A DNA stretch of 41,682 nt, from contig NZ_JAUSMI010000013.1 of assembly GCF_030645145.1 (NCBI RefSeq), positions 1-41,682 of the forward strand, given 5' to 3'. The translations under genes were made by a program, and so were the position numbers. This stretch comes from Microcella sp. Its GTDB lineage: Bacteria > Actinomycetota > Actinomycetes > Actinomycetales > Microbacteriaceae. Below are positions 24,617 to 32,828 of the stretch, piece after piece. How positions within the stretch are numbered: the stretch's first letter is position 1; every line of letters starts with the position of its first letter. The notes below the pieces were generated by a model. That model made no database searches. It was not told where the DNA came from and saw only the letters and a program-made list of their open reading frames with translations.

Positions 24617-24634
24617 CGCGGGGCATGCCCCGCG
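24617..24634. promoter_or_regulatory. 18-bp perfect palindrome before the monooxygenase gene
   Basis: CGCGGGGCATGCCCCGCG is fully self-complementary and ends one base before the inferred -10 hexamer CACGAT (24636-24641). It would sit in the promoter spacer, so it is a candidate operator; a chance GC-rich palindrome cannot be excluded. Confidence 0.45.
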
Positions 24635-24648
24635 GCACGATGGCTCGC

Positions 24649-26073
24649 ATGTCTCAGCTCATCGAACCCGCACCGACCGATTCCTCGCAGCCCGCGCGCC
24701 GCATCCGTTTCAACGCGTTCGACATGAACTGCGTCGCCCACCAGTCCTCCGGGCTGTGGCGCCACCCCGACGACCAGTCGCACCGCTACACCGAGCTCGG
24801 CTACTGGACCGAGCTCGCGCAGCTCCTCGAGCGCGGCACATTCGACGGCATCTTCATCGCCGACGTGCTCGGCACCTACGACGTGTACGGCGGGTCGAAC
24901 GAGGCGGCGATCCGGCACGGCGCGCAGGTGCCCGTCAACGACCCGATACTGCTCGTCTCGGCGATGGCCGCCGCGACCGAGCACCTCGGCTTCGGCGTCA
25001 CGGCCGGCACGGCGTACGAGCATCCGTACCCCTTCGCCCGACGCATGACGACGCTCGACCACCTCACGAAGGGCCGCGTCGGCTGGAACGTCGTGACCGG
25101 CTACCTCCCGAGCGCTGCCCGCAACATGGGGCACGACGACCAGCGCGAGCACGACGACCGCTACGACCACGCCGACGAGTACCTCGAGGTGCTCTACAAG
25201 CTGTGGGAGGGCTCATGGGAGGACGACGCCGTCGTCCGCGACCGCGAGGCGGGCGTCTACACCGACCCGAGCAAGGTGCACGAGATCGGGCACGAGGGCA
25301 CGCACTTCACGGTCCCGGGTATCCACATCTCGGAGCCCAGCCCGCAGCGCACGCCGGTCATCTACCAGGCCGGGGCGAGCCCGCGCGGCATCGCCTTCGC
25401 GGCGGGCAACGCCGAGGCGATCTTCGTCGCCGCCCCCACGAAGGAGGTGCTGCGCGGCACGGTCGCGAAGATCCGCGACGCCCTCGAGGACGCCGGTCGC
25501 GACCGCTACGCCGCACGCATTTACACGCTCCTGACCGTGATCACCGACGCGACTCCCGAGAAGGCGCAGGCGAAGTACGCCGACTACCTGAGCTACGCGA
25601 ACCCCGAGGGTGCGCTCGTGTTCATGTCGGGCTGGATGGGGATCGACCTCTCGCAGTACGCCCTCGACGAGCCGGTCGGCAACGTGAAGAGCAATGCGAT
25701 CCAGTCGGTCATCGCGAATTTCGCCGAGTCGGCTGAGCATGGCCGCGAGTTCACGGTCGGCGACATCGGGAGGCACAGCGCCATCGGGGGCCTCGGCCCG
25801 CTCATCGTCGGCTCGGGCGAGCAGATCGCCGATCAGCTGCAGGAGTGGGTCGCCGAGACCGACGTCGACGGCTTCAACCTCGCCTACGCGATCACGCCCG
25901 GCACGTTCGCCGACATCGTCGAGCACGTCATCCCCGTGCTGCGCGATCGCGGCGTGTACCCCGACTCCTACGAGGAGGGCACGCTGCGCGAGAAGCTCCA
26001 CGGGCGCGGCGACCGCCTGCCCGATGAGCACCGCGGTGCACGCTTCCGTGTGGGCGAGCGCGTCGCGGTCTGA
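24649..26073 (+). CDS. FMN-dependent monooxygenase of the NtaA/SnaA/DmoA/DszA family
   Basis: A 474-residue bacterial luciferase-like (LLM class) monooxygenase that uses FMNH2 and oxygen delivered by a separate reductase. Family features include RIRFNAFDMNCVAHQSSGLWRHP near the start, GTFDGIFIADVLG, the substrate/flavin region TAGTAYEHPYPFARRMTTLDHLTKGRVGWNVVTGY and VIYQAGASPRGIAFAAGNAEAIF. Characterised relatives oxidise nitrilotriacetate, dimethylsulfide or dibenzothiophene sulfone. ATG 24649 is chosen because CACGAT lies seven bases upstream; ATG 24640 is possible. The divergent metNIQ operon and the FMN reductase gene share its operator pattern, which suggests a role in using an organic sulfur source. 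Confidence 0.88.
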   Translation: MSQLIEPAPTDSSQPARRIRFNAFDMNCVAHQSSGLWRHPDDQSHRYTELGYWTELAQLLERGTFDGIFIADVLGTYDVYGGSNEAAIRHGAQVPVNDPILLVSAMAAATEHLGFGVTAGTAYEHPYPFARRMTTLDHLTKGRVGWNVVTGYLPSAARNMGHDDQREHDDRYDHADEYLEVLYKLWEGSWEDDAVVRDREAGVYTDPSKVHEIGHEGTHFTVPGIHISEPSPQRTPVIYQAGASPRGIAFAAGNAEAIFVAAPTKEVLRGTVAKIRDALEDAGRDRYAARIYTLLTVITDATPEKAQAKYADYLSYANPEGALVFMSGWMGIDLSQYALDEPVGNVKSNAIQSVIANFAESAEHGREFTVGDIGRHSAIGGLGPLIVGSGEQIADQLQEWVAETDVDGFNLAYAITPGTFADIVEHVIPVLRDRGVYPDSYEEGTLREKLHGRGDRLPDEHRGARFRVGERVAV

Positions 26074-26097
26074 CGCGGGCGATCGCGGCGACGGATG

Positions 26098-26134
26098 CGA
26101 AGGGCCCCGGCGGTGATCCCGCCGGGGCCCTTCG
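26098..26134. terminator. Strong hairpin between monooxygenase and msrB
   Basis: CGAAGGGCCCCGGCGG and CCGCCGGGGCCCTTCG form a perfect 16-bp stem with a TGATC loop between two convergent genes, so it can act on both transcripts. Confidence 0.85.
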
Positions 26135-26165
26135 TCCTGGTCGTCGAGCGCGTGCTCGCGGCGCC

Positions 26166-26591
26166 CTACGTCTCGTCGCTGGCCTGGAAGTCGAGCGCGA
26201 GCGAGTTCATGCAGTAGCGGTCGCCCGTCGGCGTGCCGAACCCGTCGGGGAAGACGTGGCCCAGGTGCGAGCCGCAGTTGGCGCAGCGCACCTCGGTGCG
26301 GGCCATGCCCAGAGAGTTGTCCTCGAGCAGCTCGACCGCCTCGGGCCGGACCGACTCGTAGAAGCTCGGCCAGCCGCAGCCGGAGTCGAACTTCGTGCCG
26401 GCGACGAAGAGCTCGGCGTGGCAGGCGCCGCACGTGTAGATGCCGGTGCGGCTCTCATCGAGGAGCTCGCCCGTCCAGGCGCGCTCGGTGCCGGCCTGGC
26501 GCAGCACCTGGTAGCGCTCCTCGCCGAGCTCCTCGCGCCACTGCTCCTCGGTCTTCTCGACGGCGTACTTGCCGGTCTGCTGCTCGGTCAT
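26166..26591 (-). CDS. msrB: Peptide-methionine (R)-S-oxide reductase
   Basis: A 141-residue enzyme that reduces methionine-R-sulfoxide in proteins, using thioredoxin. The catalytic cysteine C127 is in DRYCMNS and a likely resolving cysteine C72 in DSGCGWPSF. Two CxxC pairs, C54/C57 and C103/C106, bind the structural zinc. The ATG is supported by AGGAGG a few bases upstream. It is divergent from the GNAT gene with a 56-bp gap. The length is standard for MsrB without an MsrA fusion. Its place beside a sulfur-related module may be coincidence. Confidence 0.96.
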   Translation of the reverse strand: MTEQQTGKYAVEKTEEQWREELGEERYQVLRQAGTERAWTGELLDESRTGIYTCGACHAELFVAGTKFDSGCGWPSFYESVRPEAVELLEDNSLGMARTEVRCANCGSHLGHVFPDGFGTPTGDRYCMNSLALDFQASDET

Positions 26592-26634
26592 GATGCCTCC
26601 TCCTCGCCCCGCGGGGCGATACGTCGTCTCTCAT

Positions 26635-26640
26635 TAAACT
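26635..26640 (+). promoter_or_regulatory. -10 box TAAACT, leaderless GNAT gene
   Basis: TAAACT ends seven bases before the GTG at 26648, so transcription should begin at the start codon; no ribosome binding site is present. Confidence 0.55.
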
Positions 26641-26647
26641 CGACGTC

Positions 26648-27115
26648 GTGGCGGACTCTTCCCCGATCCAGCGTTCCTGGAGCCAGATGACGCCCGATGA
26701 CGCCTTCGAGATCTTCGCCCTCCGCACGAGCGTCTTCTACCTCGAGCAGCGCATCGACGAGGAGGAGCTCGACGAGCGCGACCGCGACCCGTCGACGCTG
26801 CACGTCTGGATCCGCGACGATTCCGGCGTCGCGAGCTATCTGCGCGTCCTCCTCAACGACGAGCCCCGTCCCGGTGACGCGGATGCCCGGCGCCTCATCG
26901 GCCGCGTCGTCACCCGCGCCGACCGCCGAGGCCAGGGCCTGAGCCGGCGCCTGCTCGAGCACGTCATCGCGCAGTTCGGCGCCGAGCCGATGGCTCTGCA
27001 CAGCCAGAGCCACGTCCAGCCGCTGTACGCCGCGGTCGGCTTCGAGCCGTACGGCGACGAGTACCTCGAGGCGGGCATCCCGCACATCGGGATGCGCCGC
27101 GCGCCGACCGCCTGA
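26648..27115 (+). CDS. GNAT acetyltransferase, ElaA-like
   Basis: A 155-residue N-acetyltransferase-fold protein. The N-terminus FALRTSVFYLEQRIDEEELDERD is typical of the ElaA branch, and the acetyl-CoA loop appears as RVVTRADRRGQGLSRRLLEHVI (Arg-x-x-Gly-x-Gly type). The ending YAAVGFEPYGDEYLEAGIPHIGM also fits the branch. The substrate is unknown. The GTG start follows a TAAACT hexamer by seven bases. It is divergent from msrB and 27 bp upstream of a DUF2332 gene that appears to have its own leaderless promoter. Confidence 0.88.
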   Translation: MADSSPIQRSWSQMTPDDAFEIFALRTSVFYLEQRIDEEELDERDRDPSTLHVWIRDDSGVASYLRVLLNDEPRPGDADARRLIGRVVTRADRRGQGLSRRLLEHVIAQFGAEPMALHSQSHVQPLYAAVGFEPYGDEYLEAGIPHIGMRRAPTA

Positions 27116-27142
27116 CCGCACCGCGTCTGCCAGGATTCGAGC

Positions 27143-28129
27143 GTGATCTCGACCGCCGAGAGGTACCGCCGCTTCGCCCGCGAGGCCGCTCCGCGCTCGC
27201 CGATCTACGCCGCGTGGTCGGAGGCGATCGCGGGCGACGACGAGCTCCTCGCTCTCATCGACACCCTGCCCGTCGCCGACCGGCAGCCCGTGCTCGTGCT
27301 CACCGCGGCGCGCTTCACCGGACTGAGCCCGCGCGGCGACGTGCGCACCTGGCTCGAGGGGGAGTGGGACGCCGTCGCCGCCATCGCCCGCGCCCGCGCG
27401 ACGCAGACCAACGACCCTCGCCGAACCGGCCCCCTCATCGCGGCGCTGCAGGGCATCCCCGGGCCGATCGCCCTGCTCGAGGTCGGCGCCTCGGCGGGGC
27501 TGGGCCTCCTCGCCGACCGCTACAGCCACGTCTTCGCCGGACCGTCGGGCGAGATGCGGATCGACCCGCTCGACGGGCCCTCGACCCTCGAGCTGCGCTG
27601 CGAGCTCGGCGCGGGCGTCCCGCTTCCGGCGCGGATGCCCGACATCGTCTGGCGCGCCGGTCTCGACCGCGCCCCCCTCCGCCTCGATCGCGCCGACGAC
27701 GAGCGCTGGCTGCGCACGCTCGTGTGGCCCGAGGAGCGGGCGCGGGCCGCGCAGCTCGACGCGGCGATCGGCATCGGGCGCGAGCATCCGCCGCACCTCG
27801 TCGCCGCCGACGCGGTCGACGGGGTCGCCGCGCTCGCCGCCCACGCGCCCGCCGACGCGACGCTCGTGGTGTGGAGCCCGGCCGTCCTCGTCTACCTCGC
27901 GCCGCCCGAGCGGGAGCGCTTCGCGCGGATCGTCGCGGACCTCCCGGGGCACTGGATCTCGCTCGACGGGCGCCGCGTGCTCTCCGAGGTGGGCGCGCGC
28001 GCCGAGCGGAGCCTCCCGGGCGCCGACGGCGACTTCCTGCTCAGCGGCGACGGGCATCCCCTCGCGATCGTGAGCCCGCACGGCGAGCGCATCGACCGGT
28101 GGGCGGCCGCCGACGCGACAGCCGAGTGA
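27143..28129 (+). CDS. DUF2332 protein
   Basis: A 328-residue protein of the actinobacteria-rich DUF2332 family. Recognisable features are the N-terminal RYRRFAREAAPRSPIYAAWSEAIA, the central GPIALLEVGASAGLGLLADRYSH, which resembles a nucleotide or SAM-binding glycine-rich loop, and VVWSPAVLVYLAPPERERF. Its function is not known, and a methyltransferase-like activity is only a guess from the glycine-rich strand. The GTG start lies six bases after CAGGAT. No signal peptide is visible, so it is cytoplasmic. It is followed by the DUF3263 gene with a separate promoter. Confidence 0.85.
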   Translation: MISTAERYRRFAREAAPRSPIYAAWSEAIAGDDELLALIDTLPVADRQPVLVLTAARFTGLSPRGDVRTWLEGEWDAVAAIARARATQTNDPRRTGPLIAALQGIPGPIALLEVGASAGLGLLADRYSHVFAGPSGEMRIDPLDGPSTLELRCELGAGVPLPARMPDIVWRAGLDRAPLRLDRADDERWLRTLVWPEERARAAQLDAAIGIGREHPPHLVAADAVDGVAALAAHAPADATLVVWSPAVLVYLAPPERERFARIVADLPGHWISLDGRRVLSEVGARAERSLPGADGDFLLSGDGHPLAIVSPHGERIDRWAAADATAE

Positions 28130-28172
28130 GCCGGTCGCGCGCGTCACGACCGGCTCCGAGCCGGGGCGGGCC

Positions 28173-28178
28173 TAGCAT
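28173..28178 (+). promoter_or_regulatory. -10 box TAGCAT, leaderless DUF3263 gene
   Basis: TAGCAT is six bases before GTG 28185 in the 55-bp gap after the DUF2332 gene. Confidence 0.5.
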
Positions 28179-28184
28179 TCGAGC

Positions 28185-28451
28185 GTGACCACCGTGCCCG
28201 ACCCCGAGCGCATCGCGAGCGTGCTCGAGTTCGAGCGCCGCTGGTGGGGCGGCGCGACGGGTCGCAAGGAGGTCCGCATCCGCCAGGAGTTCGGCTGGAG
28301 CCCCGCCCGGTACTATCAGGTGCTGAACGCCCTCCTCGACGAGGAGGCCGCCGTGCGCTACGACCCCGTGCTCGTCGGCCGGCTGCGCGAGGTGCGCGCC
28401 ACCCGCGCCGAGCTGCGCCGCACGCGCCGTCCCGGCACCGGGGCCGCCTGA
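28185..28451 (+). CDS. DUF3263 protein
   Basis: An 88-residue protein with RIASVLEFERRWWGGATGRKEVRIRQEFGWSPARYYQVLNALLD, a compact helical DUF3263 domain that looks like a small helix-turn-helix, and a basic C-terminus. Its function is unknown. GTG is taken as start because TAGCAT lies six bases upstream. In M. tuberculosis a DUF3263 gene (Rv0430) directly precedes the LytR_C gene Rv0431 (virR), and the same pair occurs here, so the association is conserved. DNA binding is an inference from charge and helix pattern. Confidence 0.85.
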   Translation: MTTVPDPERIASVLEFERRWWGGATGRKEVRIRQEFGWSPARYYQVLNALLDEEAAVRYDPVLVGRLREVRATRAELRRTRRPGTGAA

Positions 28452-28526
28452 GCCCCGCCCGCCGCGTTCACCGTCCCCCGCGCCGACCACGACCCTCGCC
28501 CACCCGCCCCGGAGGCAGCCGACAGC

Positions 28527-29075
28527 ATGGCCGAGTACCCGAGCGATCGCTTCGACGACGTGCCTGCCGAGCTCGGCCGCGTCGGCGCCCACCGCGCTCC
28601 CGCCCCGCGCTCGCGCGGAGGGGTGATCGCGGGCGTCATCGCCCTCGCGACGGGGATGCTCGTGGGGCTCGGTCTGCTGGCCCTGCAGGTCATCGACAGC
28701 GGCCTCGATCTCGGCACGCCGCCCCCCGTCGCCCAGCCGCCCGGCGAGCCCGAGCCCGAGGTCACGCCGGTGACCGACCCGGCGACCGTGCAGCTGCCGG
28801 AGGGATTCACGATCACGGTGCTCAACGGCGCCGGCATCGCCGGGCTCGGTCAGTCGAGCGCCGATGTGCTGACAGACGCGGACTGGCCCGTCGGCGCCGT
28901 CACGAACGCAGCCTCCTCCGACATCGAGACGACGACCGTCTACTACTCGAACCCCGCCGACGAGGGGATCGCCCTCGGCATGGTCGAGCTGCTCGGGCTC
29001 GGCACGATCGAGCTCTCCGACGCCTTCGCGGGGGCTCCCATCACCGTCGTCGTCGGGGCCGACGCCGCCGGCTGA
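28527..29075 (+). CDS. LytR C-terminal domain membrane protein (VirR-like)
   Basis: A 182-residue protein with a short cytoplasmic N-terminus, one membrane helix (about 32-54, GVIAGVIALATGMLVGLGLLAL), a Pro/Glu-rich spacer, and an extracellular LytR_C domain (about 92-178) that starts FTITVLNGAGIAGLG. Such domains occur in cell-wall LCP ligases and in VirR of M. tuberculosis, which affects wall integrity and vesicle release. The gene order with DUF3263 and, further on, groEL resembles the Rv0430-Rv0431-Rv0440 region. GGAGG lies about 11 bases before the ATG. The precise role is unproven. Confidence 0.82.
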   Translation: MAEYPSDRFDDVPAELGRVGAHRAPAPRSRGGVIAGVIALATGMLVGLGLLALQVIDSGLDLGTPPPVAQPPGEPEPEVTPVTDPATVQLPEGFTITVLNGAGIAGLGQSSADVLTDADWPVGAVTNAASSDIETTTVYYSNPADEGIALGMVELLGLGTIELSDAFAGAPITVVVGADAAG

Positions 29076-29206
29076 GCCCGCCGCGGCCCGACGGCGGACC
29101 GCGGTCGGCACGGCATCGGTGAACGCCGTGTTTCGCGCGCGCGACCGTCGTGAGACGGTCCGCCGAGAATGACGGGAATCCCTGGTGCGGGCGCGTTCTG
29201 CTGGGT

Positions 29207-29212
29207 TAGCAT
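29207..29212 (+). promoter_or_regulatory. -10 box TAGCAT of the cold shock gene
   Basis: TAGCAT in GGGTTAGCATC would start a leader of roughly 24 bases carrying AGGGAG before ATG 29242. The -35 box is weak. Confidence 0.45.
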
Positions 29213-29241
29213 CGCGCTCGTCCGCACAGCAGGGAGTCTCC

Positions 29242-29445
29242 ATGGCCAGTGGCACCGTCAAGTGGTTCAACGCCGAGAAGGGTTTCGGGTTCATCACCCT
29301 CGAGGGAGGCGGGAGCGACGTCTTCGTCCACTACTCCTCCATCGACATGCCCGGTTTCAAGGTGCTGGAGGAGGGCCAGGCGGTGACGTTCGAGGTCGGG
29401 GCCGGCGCTAAGGGCCCCCAGGCGGAGGGCGTGCGCCCCGCCTGA
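29242..29445 (+). CDS. Cold shock protein, CspA family
   Basis: A 67-residue single cold shock domain that binds single-stranded RNA or DNA and acts as an RNA chaperone. RNP1 appears as KGFGFI and RNP2 as VFVHYS, after the usual start [20 protein letters not shown] 29242 is preferred to the track's earlier start because AGGGAG lies eight bases upstream and the domain begins immediately. It has its own TAGCAT promoter, unlike the leaderless neighbours, and a separate second cold shock gene lies at 40527. Confidence 0.95.
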   Translation: MASGTVKWFNAEKGFGFITLEGGGSDVFVHYSSIDMPGFKVLEEGQAVTFEVGAGAKGPQAEGVRPA

Positions 29446-29492
29446 GCGCGGCTCGCCCGATCCCGCTGCGGCCCTGATCGCCATCCCGGGGT

Positions 29493-29498
29493 TATCGT
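29493..29498 (+). promoter_or_regulatory. -10 box TATCGT, leaderless DUF3048 gene
   Basis: TATCGT lies six bases before ATG 29505, with no ribosome binding site between. Confidence 0.5.
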
Positions 29499-29504
29499 GA
29501 CGAA

Positions 29505-30563
29505 ATGCACCGCCTCGCTCGTCGGTCCCCGTCCGCCCTCGTCGCGCTGAGCGCCGTCGCCGCGCTCCTCGTCGGGTGCGTCGGCGAGCCCGAGCCGGCT
29601 CCGGTCTCGACGAGCGCCGCGCCCCCGCCGGCGCCGGAGCCCGCGTTCACCTCGACCTACGTCGCGCCCGCGGACTTCGACCTCGCGCCGCTCACGGGCG
29701 AGCGCATCGCGGTCGGCGGGCTCGCCTCGCCGTCGCTCGCGGCGAAGATCGACAACCACCCGCTCGCGCGTCCGCAGCTCGGAATCGACCGCGCCGACAT
29801 CGTCTTCGAGGAGCTCGTCGAGGGCGGCCTGACGCGCTACGTCGCGGTGTGGCACTCGGACGTCCCCGCCGAGATCGGCCCGATCCGCTCCATCCGTCCG
29901 ATGGACCCGGACATCGTCTCGCCGCTGCGCGGGATCATCGCCTACTCCGGAGGCCAGCAGCGCTTCGTCGACATGATGCGCGCGACCGACGTCTACAACG
30001 CGATCCACGGTCAGCCGGACACGAGCGCGGTCATGTTCCGCGGTCGCAATGCACCGTCGCCTCACAACGTCATCGTCCGCGCGCCGCAGCTCATCGCGCA
30101 GCACGCCGAGCTCGCCGCCCCGCAGCAGCACTTCGCCTACGCCACCGACGCGGCCTCAGCGTCCGCCGGCCGCGACGGGGCTTCCGCGGCGGGCGTCTCG
30201 CTCGTCTTCGGCTCGCTCGCGACGCCGTCGTGGGCGTGGGATGCGGCCTCCGCCGCATGGCTGCGCAGCATGACCGGCGGCGCGCCCGACGTCGCGGCCG
30301 GCGGCACGCGCCTGTCGGCGGTCAACCTCGTCATCCTGCGCGTCCCCGTCGCCGTGATCCAGGTCATCCCCACCACGCAGATGATCGGCAGCGGCGAGGC
30401 GTGGGTCCTGTCGGGCGGGAAGGCTCTGAAGGTCACGTGGAGCAAGGCCGACCGGAACGCCCCCGTGCGTCTCGTCGACGCGAACGGGCTGGCGGTCCGT
30501 CTTGCCCCGGGGAACACCTGGGTCGAGCTCGTCCCCACGGCCGGCTCCGTCGCGATCCGCTGA
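29505..30563 (+). CDS. DUF3048 lipoprotein (YerB-like)
   Basis: A 352-residue exported protein. The signal peptide ends in the lipobox LLVGC (Cys near residue 25), followed by a Pro/Ala-rich spacer. The DUF3048 core begins with AKIDNHPLARPQLGIDRADIVFEELVEGGLTRYVAVWHS and includes VGPIRSIRP-like EIGPIRSIRPMDPDI; the C-terminal domain ends with GNTWVELVP. The family, known from Bacillus YerB, has no firm function. TATCGT lies six bases before the ATG. The region between its stop and groEL holds only the heat shock operators. Confidence 0.87.
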   Translation: MHRLARRSPSALVALSAVAALLVGCVGEPEPAPVSTSAAPPPAPEPAFTSTYVAPADFDLAPLTGERIAVGGLASPSLAAKIDNHPLARPQLGIDRADIVFEELVEGGLTRYVAVWHSDVPAEIGPIRSIRPMDPDIVSPLRGIIAYSGGQQRFVDMMRATDVYNAIHGQPDTSAVMFRGRNAPSPHNVIVRAPQLIAQHAELAAPQQHFAYATDAASASAGRDGASAAGVSLVFGSLATPSWAWDAASAAWLRSMTGGAPDVAAGGTRLSAVNLVILRVPVAVIQVIPTTQMIGSGEAWVLSGGKALKVTWSKADRNAPVRLVDANGLAVRLAPGNTWVELVPTAGSVAIR

Positions 30564-30592
30564 CGCGCGGCCGCCGCGGCCGCTCCCCTCGG

Positions 30593-30619
30593 CTTGCACT
30601 CGCTCTACGAGAGTGCCAG
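30593..30619. promoter_or_regulatory. CIRCE operator 1 (HrcA site)
   Basis: CTTGCACTC-N9-GAGTGCCAG matches the CIRCE consensus TTAGCACTC-N9-GAGTGCTAA with mismatches at the outer bases. HrcA binds such sites to repress chaperonin genes. Confidence 0.8.
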
Positions 30620-30627
30620 AATCGCTG

Positions 30628-32326
<1,699 letters not shown>

Positions 32327-32351
32327 TCCGCAGTCGTCTCACGAGACACGA

Positions 32352-32387
32352 GAACGGGGCGGTTCCCTTCGGGGAGCCGCCCCGTTC
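32352..32387 (+). terminator. groEL terminator with TTCG tetraloop
   Basis: GAACGGGGCGG pairs with CCGCCCCGTTC, extended by TTCCC with GGGAG through one T-G pair, and closed by a stable TTCG loop. It lies 26 bp after the groEL stop. Confidence 0.88.
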
Positions 32388-32484
32388 CGCGTCTGCGGGC
32401 GCGCGCCGGGCGGGTGCTCCCGGTCGCGCCCGCGGTCGAGGCCGCGGGGGATCGCGCGTCGGGTCGCGCGTCGACCTCGAACGA

Positions 32485-32775
32485 TCAGCGCGAGAACAGC
32501 CTCGCGTTCGCCTGCTCGATCTCGGCGTAGTGCTGACCGGCGCTGCCGAGCGCCTCGGTGAGGGCCGCGAGCGTCTGCTCGATGCGCTGCTGCGTGGCCG
32601 TCCACTCGCCCACGAGCGACTGGAACGCCGTCGCGGCCGATCCCTGCCACGAGCCCTGCAGCGCGCCGAGCTGGCCGCTGAGCGACGCGACCTCGGCCTG
32701 CAGCCGTCCGATCGAGGCGCGGGCCGCGCCCGTCGCGCTGATGATCGCGTCGCTGTCGACCTGATAGCGGGTCAT
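32485..32775 (-). CDS. WXG100 (ESAT-6-like) family protein
   Basis: A 96-residue two-helix protein with the WXG turn as WQG in LQGSWQGSAATAFQSLVGEW (near residue 43), flanked by heptad-like helices. WXG100 proteins are substrates of type VII (ESX) secretion and usually dimerise. AGGAGG lies five bases before the ATG. No FtsK/SpoIIIE-type ATPase, EccD-like protein or second WXG gene is nearby, so it is an orphan in this window, on the same strand as and downstream of a two-component system. The C-terminal YxxxD/E-type export signal is not clear. Confidence 0.87.
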   Translation of the reverse strand: MTRYQVDSDAIISATGAARASIGRLQAEVASLSGQLGALQGSWQGSAATAFQSLVGEWTATQQRIEQTLAALTEALGSAGQHYAEIEQANARLFSR

Positions 32776-32828
32776 GAGTGCCTCCTGAGCTCGGTGCGGC
32801 GGAGCGTGCCCCCGCCGACGCGAGCAGG

